Part shown: positions 15,036 through 21,099 of the stretch, piece after piece
Layout of the letters: every line of letters starts with the position of its first letter
Position numbering within the stretch: position 1 is the stretch's first letter
Assembly: GCA_002418185.1 (NCBI GenBank)
Contig: DIDN01000131.1
Span: 1-23,435 of the forward strand
Direction of reading: 5' to 3'
DNA: 23,435 bases
From: Deltaproteobacteria bacterium UBA5799
Lineage (GTDB): Bacteria > Desulfobacterota > GWC2-55-46
The notes under the pieces: generated by a model
What the model saw: only the letters and a program-made list of their open reading frames with translations
What the model was told of the DNA's origin: nothing
Databases searched by the model: none
Made by a program: the position numbers and the translations under genes

Positions 15036-15065
15036 TTGCGCGCCCGGCGAGCGGTATGATATAAT
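15036..15065 (+). promoter_or_regulatory. hflX promoter with perfect extended -10
   Basis: The sequence has TGA-TATAAT (15057-15065), a consensus extended -10, with a weak -35 TTGCGC (15036-15041) 18 bp upstream. The predicted start is near 15072, so the in-frame ATG at 15069 would lie outside the mRNA. This bears on the start codon of hflX. Confidence 0.75.
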
Positions 15066-15095
15066 TTAATGAAAACGTTTACACGGAGGAATTAA

Positions 15096-16745
15096 ATAGC
15101 ACAGCTATTCGGAAACCTCTCGGGCCTGAAGGCCGGCCAGCTCAAGGCCGCCGAGAGGATATACCAGCGCAGGATACCGCCTTCCAGGGCCATAACCCCC
15201 GAGCTCGGCCGTTACATGACGGAGCTTTCGAGGGAGATCAAGAGACAGATAGGCGTAATCATAAACCGAAGGGGCACAGTCGTAGCCGTCATAATCGGGG
15301 ACGAAAAGGAGATAGTGATACCGGTCCTCCCCGATTACCCCCTCGGGAGAAGGCTTTTAAGGGGCCTCCGGTGCGTGCATACGCATCTCAGGAACGAGCC
15401 CCTTACGCAGGACGACCTAACCGACCTCGCGCTCCTCAGGCTCGACCTCATGGCCGCAATCGGCGTAAGGGATGACGGCCTGCCGGGCGACGCCTACACC
15501 GCGCACCTCCTCCCCTACTACCCGGACGGTCCCGCGTACGAAGTGCAGCCCCCTGTCCCGTTCCACTCCCTGGCTATTGACGCCGAGAGCTTCATCGGGT
15601 CGCTCGAGGAGGAGATGGGGCGCGCCTTGACCAGGGACGTGGCCGACAGGAGGGAGCGGGCGATACTGGTGAGCGTCTCTACCCGGCACAGGGACGAGCA
15701 GATGGAGTCCCTCGAAGAGCTGAAGGAACTCGCCAGGACCGACCAGGTCGAGGTCCTTGACATGGTCTGCCAGAGGCCGGCGCGCCTTAACCCCAAGTAC
15801 CTCATGGGGACCGGGAAGATAAAGGAGCTCATCATAAAGGCCCTCCAGAAGAACGCGACCCTCATCATCTTCGACCAGGAGCTTACTCCCACGCAGACGA
15901 GGGAGCTGGGCGAGATAACCGAGCTGAAGGTAATAGACCGCACGCAGCTCATCCTCGACATATTCGCGAGGCGCGCGCACTCGAGGGACGGCAAGGTGCA
16001 GGTCGAGCTCGCGCAGCTCAAGTACCTCCTCCCCAAGCTCACCGGGAAGGGCACGTCGCTATCGCGCCTCATGGGCGGCATCGGCGGAAGGGGCCCGGGC
16101 GAGACGAAGCTGGAGGTCGACAGGAGGAGGGTACAGGACAGGATAGCCCACCTCGAAAAGGAACTCAAGTCTCTGAGCCGCGGCCGTTACGAAAGGCGGC
16201 GGAGGCGGGCCGGCAGCGGGGTCCCGATAATCTCGATAGCGGGCTACACGAACGCCGGGAAATCGACCCTCCTTAACGCCCTTACGAAAAGCTCGACCCT
16301 TGCCGAGGACAGGCTCTTCGCAACGCTCGACACCGCCTCCCGGAGGCTCAGGTTCCCCAGGGAGCGGGACGCGGTCATAACCGACACGGTCGGCTTCATA
16401 CGCGACCTGCCGGCAGACCTCTTCAGGGCCTTCAAGGCGACTCTAGAGGAGATGGAGGACGCGGACATCATAATGCACGTCGTCGACGCGAGCAGCCCGG
16501 CCTTCGAGGCCAGGATGAAGACGGTCGAGAAGGTATTGGACGAGATAGGGCTTGAGGGGATACCACGCCTCCTCGTATTCAACAAGGCCGACCTCATGGA
16601 CCCGGTCGCCGCAAGGAACCTTGCCAGGAGGTTCGGCGCGGTCGCGATTTCAGCAATCGACCCAGGGACGCTGGGGCCGCTCCTTAAGGAGCTCGAAAGG
16701 CGGCTCTGGCCCGGCGAGGCCCCCGGGGCCTCGGCTGCCAACTGA
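15096..16745 (+). CDS. hflX: GTPase HflX (probable AUA start)
   Basis: Ribosome-binding GTPase that rescues or splits stalled 70S and 100S ribosomes. From 15096 it has 549 residues. An N-terminal HflX domain and linker helices cover about 1-375, including RLMGGIGGRGPGETKLE. The G domain has GYTNAGKST (383-391), DTVGF (430-434) and NKAD (496-499). The first ordinary in-frame start is ATG 15216, but the 40 codons before it encode the conserved N-terminal segment (GNLSGLKAGQLKAAERIY...). No ATG, GTG or TTG occurs there, and TAA precedes ATA 15096. GGAGGA at 15085-15090 is spaced 5 nt before this ATA, while ATG 15216 has no ribosome-binding site. I therefore infer an AUA start. The stop lies inside the terminator hairpin. 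Confidence 0.9.
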   Translation: MAQLFGNLSGLKAGQLKAAERIYQRRIPPSRAITPELGRYMTELSREIKRQIGVIINRRGTVVAVIIGDEKEIVIPVLPDYPLGRRLLRGLRCVHTHLRNEPLTQDDLTDLALLRLDLMAAIGVRDDGLPGDAYTAHLLPYYPDGPAYEVQPPVPFHSLAIDAESFIGSLEEEMGRALTRDVADRRERAILVSVSTRHRDEQMESLEELKELARTDQVEVLDMVCQRPARLNPKYLMGTGKIKELIIKALQKNATLIIFDQELTPTQTRELGEITELKVIDRTQLILDIFARRAHSRDGKVQVELAQLKYLLPKLTGKGTSLSRLMGGIGGRGPGETKLEVDRRRVQDRIAHLEKELKSLSRGRYERRRRRAGSGVPIISIAGYTNAGKSTLLNALTKSSTLAEDRLFATLDTASRRLRFPRERDAVITDTVGFIRDLPADLFRAFKATLEEMEDADIIMHVVDASSPAFEARMKTVEKVLDEIGLEGIPRLLVFNKADLMDPVAARNLARRFGAVAISAIDPGTLGPLLKELERRLWPGEAPGASAAN

Positions 16746-16777
16746 AAGAGGCCGCCCTTTTGGGCGGCCTCTTTCAG
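16742..16777 (+). terminator. hflX intrinsic terminator
   Basis: Perfect 16-bp stem (16742-16757 with 16762-16777) around TTTT, with a GCCGCCC/GGGCGGC core followed by CTCTTTC. The hflX stop codon (16743-16745) is within the left arm. The A-rich left flank makes it potentially bidirectional. Confidence 0.85.
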
Positions 16778-16827
16778 TCTATCCTTGATACCAAATTTTT
16801 TCACGTAAAACAGAGGGTTTTTTTTGT

Positions 16828-16851
16828 TTTTCCCCAGGGGTCCGGGGAAAA
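16828..16851 (-). terminator. Stem-loop downstream of the outer-membrane protein gene
   Basis: TTTTCCCC/GGGGAAAA arms (8 bp, 8-nt loop) lie 22 nt after the stop of the minus-strand gene at 16874, facing the hflX terminator. There is no clean U tract beyond the stem on the minus strand, so terminator strength is doubtful. Confidence 0.4.
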
Positions 16852-16873
16852 GACCTTCTTTTAGAAGTTGCCT

Positions 16874-17491
16874 TCAGAAATGGTACGATGCGCCCCCGTA
16901 GGCCTGGCTCACCTCGTAATCGAGGTCTACCTCTACCTCGCCGCCGAAGCTGAAATCAACGGCGCTGTACTTGTACTCTGCGAAGAGCGAGAAGCTGGGC
17001 GTAATGAGGAAATCGACCCCGGCCAGGCCCTGCCAGCCCCACTCCTCGTCGTCGTCTCCCGAGAATGTATCGCCCTGTACCCTTATGTCGCTTATCTTCC
17101 CGCGGAAGTAGCCCCCACCGGCCCCGATATACGGCCTTATCACCGCCCCTGGGTAGCGGAAGACGAGGTTCGCCGTCGCTGAGTAGACCTTCATATCGGC
17201 GTCCACGCCGACGCCGAAGCCGTCCACCGTTATCTCGTCAAGGTCCGACTCGTGCCAGTTAAGGTCCAGCTCGAGCCCGGCCACCCTTGCCATCCAGCCC
17301 AGCTTTGCGCCTGCAGCGAAGCCGGTGTCAAAAGTGAACTCGCCTGAAAAACCCAGCCCGACGTTGTCGCTCGCATCGGAATCATGAGGCATGGCCGCGC
17401 CGAAATAGGCGGAAACGTAAGGCTCCGCGCGAGCCGGGACAGAAAATGCAAAAATACAGCCAACCACCAGCGCAAGGATCGTTCTTGGCAT
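16874..17491 (-). CDS. Outer-membrane beta-barrel protein (OmpA/OMP_b-brl-like)
   Basis: 205-residue exported protein. A signal peptide (MPRTILALVVGCIFAFSVPARA, cut after ARA at about residue 22) is followed by alternating hydrophobic/polar strands typical of an 8-stranded barrel. Glycine-rich turns and the terminal aromatic residue (YHF) recognised by the BAM machinery are present. Acidic loops (for example SGDDDEE near 140) suggest surface or cation exposure. The ATG at 17491 follows GGAGGC at 5 nt; an earlier in-frame ATG would add a non-signal-like extension. It has its own promoter overlapping the end of dinB. Function is not predictable beyond a porin-like or structural outer-membrane protein. 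Confidence 0.88.
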   Translation of the reverse strand: MPRTILALVVGCIFAFSVPARAEPYVSAYFGAAMPHDSDASDNVGLGFSGEFTFDTGFAAGAKLGWMARVAGLELDLNWHESDLDEITVDGFGVGVDADMKVYSATANLVFRYPGAVIRPYIGAGGGYFRGKISDIRVQGDTFSGDDDEEWGWQGLAGVDFLITPSFSLFAEYKYSAVDFSFGGEVEVDLDYEVSQAYGGASYHF

Positions 17492-17584
17492 GCTCGCCTC
17501 CGGTCGAATGTTTTTCGCATCCATCCAGCTTGGCGCTACTGGCCGGCAAATATACGTTATTCGTATTGTGCGCGGCACCTATAG

Positions 17585-17612
17585 AGTATAATCCCGAATT
17601 CCGTTTTATCAA
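17585..17612 (-). promoter_or_regulatory. Promoter of the outer-membrane protein gene
   Basis: The minus strand reads -35 TTGATA (17607-17612), a 16-bp spacer and -10 TATACT (17585-17590). It overlaps the dinB stop codon region, giving a leader of about 85 nt. Confidence 0.65.
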
Positions 17613-18649
17613 GCCTCAAGCTTAGATAACTTCACCCCCACAAGGCGGACCGGCCTCTCGATGCCCGCGGACTCGACGAGCCTCGATGCCGCGGCCCGGA
17701 TGTCGTTTTGCGAATCCGAGGCCTCCTCCAGGGCCTCGGACCTGGTCACTGTCCTGAAATTATCGAACCTCACCTTGATGCCCACGGAGCGCGCCTTGTG
17801 CCCACCTTTTTTGAGCCTCTTCACCAGGTCCTGCGTAAGCTCGTAGAGGGTCTCCTTTACTATGAGGAGGTCGGAGTCCTCGTCGAACGTGACCTCGCGG
17901 CTCAAGGAAGAGGGCTCGTGGAAAGGCACGACCGGGCTTTCGTCGACCCCCCTTGCGTGCTCGTTGAGGGTCCTTCCCCTCTCGGGCCCGAAGTTCCTCT
18001 CCAGGTGCCGGACCGGGGTCTTTGCGAGCTCGCCGACGGTTTCGATGCCAAGGGCCTTGAGCCTTTTTTCAGTGCCCGGGCCTACCCCGAAGAGCCTCCT
18101 TACGGGCAGGTCCCTCAGGAACTTCCCGACGCCGGCCTCCACGATGACGAGGAAGCCGTCGGGCTTCCCTGCTTCCGAGGCCATCTTAGCCAGGAGCTTG
18201 TTGGGCGCAACGCCCGCCGACACGGAAAGACCCAGCTCCCTACTTATGCGGCCCTTCATCTCCCTCGCAAGCCGTACCGCGGCAGGGAACGGGTCCTCTC
18301 CCGGCGCTTGCGCAAGCTCCACAAATGCCTCGTCAAGCCCGAACGACTCGACAAGGGGGCTGTAGTCCCGGAGGACCGCCATGAACCTCTCGGACTCGCG
18401 CTCGTATGCCTCGAAGTCCACGGGCAGGAATACCGCCGAGGGAGAGCGCCTAAGCGCCTGCCTGAGCGGCATCCCTGCCTTTATGCCTTCCTTGCGCGCC
18501 TCGTACGAGGCCGCGGAGACGACCCCCCTTTTCGAGGGATCGCCGTCCGCGCCCACCACCACGGGCCTGCCGCGTAGCTCCGGGTTCCTCTTTATCTCCA
18601 CCGACGCGAAGAACGCGTCCAGGTCCAGGTGAATGACAGCTCTACCCAT
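17609..18649 (-). CDS. dinB: DNA polymerase IV (DinB, Y family)
   Basis: Error-prone translesion polymerase. From the ATG at 18649 it has 346 residues. The palm catalytic residues are D9 (in HLDLDAFFASVE) and D106-E107 (in GLDEAF, where the usual Ser before the DE pair region is Gly). The steric and nucleotide-binding region SYEARKEGIKAGM is at about 48-60, a helix-hairpin-helix thumb (FGVGPGTEKRLKALGIETVGELA) follows, and a little-finger domain ends the protein. It stops right after the little finger (VGVKLSKLEA), with no visible C-terminal QxxLF-type clamp-binding peptide. A GGGGGAG sits close to this ATG. An ATG 18 bp upstream (18667) lacks a ribosome-binding site. No LexA box was recognised. 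Confidence 0.95.
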   Translation of the reverse strand: MGRAVIHLDLDAFFASVEIKRNPELRGRPVVVGADGDPSKRGVVSAASYEARKEGIKAGMPLRQALRRSPSAVFLPVDFEAYERESERFMAVLRDYSPLVESFGLDEAFVELAQAPGEDPFPAAVRLAREMKGRISRELGLSVSAGVAPNKLLAKMASEAGKPDGFLVIVEAGVGKFLRDLPVRRLFGVGPGTEKRLKALGIETVGELAKTPVRHLERNFGPERGRTLNEHARGVDESPVVPFHEPSSLSREVTFDEDSDLLIVKETLYELTQDLVKRLKKGGHKARSVGIKVRFDNFRTVTRSEALEEASDSQNDIRAAASRLVESAGIERPVRLVGVKLSKLEA

Positions 18650-18753
18650 ATCTCCCCCGCACGCCATTGCGTTTATTACATTCTAACCGGGTTCTCCGGG
18701 ACCCGCCCGACGGCTGGCGAAAAGGCATCCCGCTTGCGACCGCCATAAAAAAA

Positions 18754-18775
18754 GGCCGAGGGAGGTCCCAGGGCC
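18754..18775 (-). terminator. Terminator-like hairpin with U7 in the dinB leader
   Basis: On the minus strand, GGCC...GGCC arms with an inner GGG/CCC pair and a 4-nt loop are followed directly by TTTTTTT (18747-18753). It lies about 17 nt after the predicted dinB transcription start. The stem is interrupted (4 + 3 bp). It may be an attenuator or the end of a very short transcript. Confidence 0.45.
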
Positions 18776-18798
18776 CTGTTTTCCCGCAGCGTAACGGC

Positions 18799-18827
18799 AG
18801 TATAGCACGGGGAAGTCGTATTCTCAA
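18799..18827 (-). promoter_or_regulatory. dinB promoter
   Basis: The minus strand reads -35 TTGAGA (18822-18827), a 17-bp spacer and -10 TATACT (18799-18804). The start is near 18792, leaving a leader of about 140 nt with a terminator-like hairpin in it. Confidence 0.65.
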
Positions 18828-18873
18828 ACGATTAGATGGACTGGCGGGGGGGTGCTTTCCCGGTTGGGCGCAA

Positions 18874-19251
18874 TCAGGCGTACTTGTTTGCCGAGCGCAC
18901 TATCTCGTCGGCGAAGTACGGCTTCCTTATGAACTCGTCTATCATTCCTTCCTTTACGCCCTGGAGTATCGCGTCCTCGGCGTCCCTGAAATACCCGGTA
19001 AAGAGCACGACCCTCGCGGCGGGCCTTATCTTCTTGATCTCCCTGAAGGTCTCGAGGCCGTTCATCCCCGGCATTATCATGTCCATGAAGATGAGCGAGT
19101 AGTGGTTGTCCTTGACCGCCTCTATCGCGTCCTTGCCGTTCACGGCGTAAGCGGCCTCGAACCCTTCGTCCCTCAATATCTCGCTCATCCCGAGGCCGAC
19201 CGTCTCCTCGTCGTCAACGACCAGTATCCTCCTCTGCTTCCTTTCAGACAC
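18874..19251 (-). CDS. Stand-alone receiver-domain response regulator (CheY-like)
   Basis: Phospho-accepting signalling protein without an output domain. The 125 residues contain the acidic pair in VVDDEE (about 11-16), the phospho-acceptor D57 in FMDMIMPGMNG, the switch Thr in LFTG and the conserved Lys in RKPY. I start at the GTG at 19251, which has GGAGG 4-5 nt upstream. The ATG at 19266 lacks a ribosome-binding site, and longer frames add shadow-like sequence. No histidine kinase is nearby. It is transcribed from a strong promoter about 175 nt upstream, divergently from the thioredoxin-like gene. The partner and output are unknown; it may act by protein-protein contact as CheY and Spo0F do. 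Confidence 0.92.
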   Translation of the reverse strand: MSERKQRRILVVDDEETVGLGMSEILRDEGFEAAYAVNGKDAIEAVKDNHYSLIFMDMIMPGMNGLETFREIKKIRPAARVVLFTGYFRDAEDAILQGVKEGMIDEFIRKPYFADEIVRSANKYA

Positions 19252-19426
19252 GGCGCCTCCGGTCATGTCATTGTAACAACCCGCCCGGGCTGGCTCCCAC
19301 GCGGACTCTTCCGCCCTGTTTGATATACTTATGCGCATAGAGAAAATATGGGGGCTCGGGATGAAAGGCGGCTCTGATGGGGGTATTGGGGCCTGCAACC
19401 GAAAACTGAGCGGTATTTCCGCTTAA

Positions 19427-19454
19427 AGTATAGCCATATGGAAGGATATGTCAA
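19427..19454 (-). promoter_or_regulatory. Response-regulator promoter
   Basis: The minus strand reads -35 TTGACA (19449-19454), a 16-bp spacer and -10 TATACT (19427-19432). The start is near 19420, giving an unusually long leader of about 170 nt. The leader opens with an AGCGG/CCGCT stem and ends with a two-codon ATG-ACA-TGA mini-frame. Confidence 0.75.
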
Positions 19455-19505
19455 GGGCGCGGCCATTTTCCATGCGCGCTCCCGCGGTTATGGTTTTTAC
19501 GTTAT

Positions 19506-19533
19506 TTGACAGCCTTTCTGCCAGCGATATAAT
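19506..19533 (+). promoter_or_regulatory. Consensus promoter of the thioredoxin-like gene
   Basis: -35 TTGACA (19506-19511) and -10 TATAAT (19528-19533) both match consensus exactly, with a 16-bp spacer. The start is near 19540, with a leader of about 53 nt. It is divergent from the response-regulator promoter 50 bp away. Confidence 0.85.
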
Positions 19534-19592
19534 GAAAATGACTTTCAATATCGGCGCAAGCCGCACTGTGTTTCAGAATACGGAGGTGGGTT

Positions 19593-20225
19593 ATGGGAAA
19601 ACTCGAATGGAAAAAAAGCCTTTCAGAGGCCATTGAAGATGTGCGCGGAGGCACGAGGCTCCCGCTCATTGTCTTTACGGCAAAAGGGTGCGCTGGCTCG
19701 GAGAAGACCATGAACGAGGTGCTCACGAACGAATCCGTCATAGCGGCCATCGAGCGCGAGTGCGTGCCTGTGCTGGTCGACGTCGGCGAGAACCAAGAGA
19801 TGGCCGAGCGCTTCAGGGTGGGCTGGACGCCGGCATTCATAATCTCGGACGAGGAAGGGAACGCCCTTGAGCGCTGGGAGGGGTATGTCCCGGCGGAAGA
19901 CTTCATCCCGCAGCTCATCGCAGCCAAGGGCCTCTCGGCCTTCCACCTCGGGAGGCATGAGGAGGCAGTCCGCGAGTTCGGGATGCTGGTCGAGGACTAT
20001 CCGGGCTCTGAGCTCGTCCCCGAGGCCGAGTATTATCTCGGCGCCGCGACTTTCAAGCTGACCGGCGAGACGAACAAGCTCTCGGAGGTCTGCCGCGACC
20101 TCATAATGACTCACCCTGAGAGCACCTGGACGAAAAGGTGCTCCCTCTGGGGCCGCGACTCGAATTACCTCCGGCCCTTCGTCGGCTACAGCGGCGGCGG
20201 TTCCGCTGGGAGCGGCGCCTACTGA
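19593..20225 (+). CDS. Thioredoxin-fold protein with CxxS site and TPR-like C-terminus
   Basis: 210-residue cytoplasmic protein (no signal peptide). Residues about 1-112 form a thioredoxin-like domain with C33-A-G-S36 at the active-site position and the cis-Pro at W78-T-P80. A CxxS site cannot form the usual internal disulfide and is typical of monothiol or disulfide-isomerase-like variants. Residues about 112-185 (AKGLSAFHLGRHEEAVREFGMLVEDYP...) look like one or two tetratricopeptide repeats. The tail is Gly/Ser-rich. GGAGGTGGG precedes the ATG. Promoter elements are perfect, so expression is probably high. It is followed by a long hairpin terminator. The family is seen in deltaproteobacterial genomes; partner and substrate are unknown. 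Confidence 0.88.
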   Translation: MGKLEWKKSLSEAIEDVRGGTRLPLIVFTAKGCAGSEKTMNEVLTNESVIAAIERECVPVLVDVGENQEMAERFRVGWTPAFIISDEEGNALERWEGYVPAEDFIPQLIAAKGLSAFHLGRHEEAVREFGMLVEDYPGSELVPEAEYYLGAATFKLTGETNKLSEVCRDLIMTHPESTWTKRCSLWGRDSNYLRPFVGYSGGGSAGSGAY

Positions 20226-20245
20226 GGGGAACGGAGGACGTATGC

Positions 20246-20290
20246 ATAAAGGAGAGGGGAGCGCGGAACCCGCGCCCCCCTCTCCTTTAT
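20246..20290 (+). terminator. Long hairpin terminator after the thioredoxin-like gene
   Basis: 14-bp outer stem (20246-20259 with 20077-type partner at 20277-20290), one A/C mismatch, then a 6-bp inner stem (20261-20266 with 20070-type partner at 20270-20275) and a 3-nt loop. The arm ends in CTTTAT. The symmetry allows action in both directions. The -35 of the psiE promoter begins at its last base. Confidence 0.75.
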
Positions 20291-20318
20291 TGAATTCGCT
20301 TCTCGTAAGCAGTACAAT
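20290..20318 (+). promoter_or_regulatory. psiE-family gene promoter
   Basis: -35 TTGAAT (20290-20295), a 17-bp spacer and -10 TACAAT (20313-20318). The start would be near 20325, only a few bases before the leader-ORF ribosome-binding site. No Pho box was recognised. Confidence 0.6.
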
Positions 20319-20337
20319 TAAAGGAGGAAAGCTCGCA

Positions 20338-20352
20338 ATGACCGGACCCTAA
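20338..20352 (+). CDS. Four-codon leader ORF upstream of psiE
   Basis: AAAGGAGG (20320-20327) is followed after a suitable gap by ATG-ACC-GGA-CCC-TAA, encoding Met-Thr-Gly-Pro. The stop is 13 nt before the psiE ATG at 20366, which has its own AAGGAG. Proline at the end of a minigene could stall ribosomes. It may be a regulatory upstream ORF or a chance ATG behind a good ribosome-binding site. Confidence 0.4.
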   Translation: MTGP

Positions 20353-20365
20353 CATAAGGAGAATT

Positions 20366-20821
20366 ATGGAAGAAATCAGGGTTGAAAAGAGGGGCGTGGT
20401 ATTCCCGTGGGTTTACAAGTACCTGCCCCACCTCGATGACATTATCCTCGTTGCGGTGGCCTTTGGCATAATCGCAGCAGCTGTGCTGCTACTGTTCGAG
20501 GCCGCAAGCGATTTCGTCTATCTTTCAGACCATTCCATCCCTCACATCATAAGCGACCTCATGTTCGTGCTGATTATAATGGAGCTCTTCAGGCAGGTGA
20601 TGCGCCAGATAAACAGGCAGGCCTTCTCCCTGAACCCCTTTATCTACATAGGCGTAATCGCCAGCATAAGGGGTCTGCTGCTGACGCAAATGAGCCTCGG
20701 GCTCGGCGAGGCGGACTGGCAGACTGGGGTGATACAGCTCACCGTGCACGCTGTCATCGTGCTCCTGCTTGTAATCGGGCTGCTTGTATACTCCAAGGTG
20801 CAGACAAAAGCAACCGAATGA
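20366..20821 (+). CDS. psiE: PsiE-family inner-membrane protein
   Basis: 151-residue membrane protein of the phosphate-starvation-inducible PsiE family, whose molecular function is unknown. Four hydrophobic segments are visible at about residues 25-47, 57-76, 88-108 and 122-144. Between the second and third lies the conserved basic stretch FRQVMRQINRQ, with the family's acidic and histidine residues (SDHSIPHIISD) before it. The start has AAGGAG 5-6 nt upstream. It is separated from the upstream gene by a terminator and its own promoter, and is followed after 180 nt by a strong terminator. Phosphate control is assumed for some relatives but is not visible here. Confidence 0.85.
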   Translation: MEEIRVEKRGVVFPWVYKYLPHLDDIILVAVAFGIIAAAVLLLFEAASDFVYLSDHSIPHIISDLMFVLIIMELFRQVMRQINRQAFSLNPFIYIGVIASIRGLLLTQMSLGLGEADWQTGVIQLTVHAVIVLLLVIGLLVYSKVQTKATE

Positions 20822-21000
20822 CAAGGACAGGCTTTTCAAGTTTTTCGTATGGAGCGTACTTACGATTTCCAGGTAAATCCACGATTTTCGCTGCCATCCG
20901 CGCCGGAATGAGTGTGGTAGGTCTTGGGATTTTGGATCTGAGCCGTGCGGCCTGTTTCCCGACTTCAAAAGGGGGCAGGGGCCAGTCGTGATGATGTAGA
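20822..21000 (+). other. psiE 3' untranslated region or possible small RNA
   Basis: About 180 nt without a plausible ORF, ending in the strong plus-strand terminator at 21001-21036. I found no clear internal promoter. It is either a long 3' UTR or hosts a 3'-end-derived small RNA. Confidence 0.35.
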
Positions 21001-21036
21001 GGGGCGCGGGATATATCCCGCGCCCCTTTTGTTTTT
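21001..21036 (+). terminator. Strong intrinsic terminator downstream of psiE
   Basis: The 26-bp stem region 21001-21026 is a perfect palindrome (11-bp stem, 4-nt loop, GGGGCGCGGGA arm) followed by TTTTGTTTTT. It lies between the convergent psiE and pilB-like genes and may serve both. Confidence 0.9.
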
Positions 21037-21099
21037 GTATTCCGGTCGGGGATCCCGGGCTTTCAAGCCCAGGATGAACGACCGTAAGGAACGGGACCG

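Noticed and set aside
6823..16873. GGCAACTTC 9-mer near 6823, 11863 and (minus strand) 16873, all in untranslated regions
   Set aside because: Three copies of a 9-mer with little shared flank are too few to call a repeat family.
18649..18830. Search for a LexA/SOS box upstream of dinB
   Set aside because: No CTGT-N8-ACAG or other recognisable dyad was found near the promoter; absence of known motif is not evidence of a new one.
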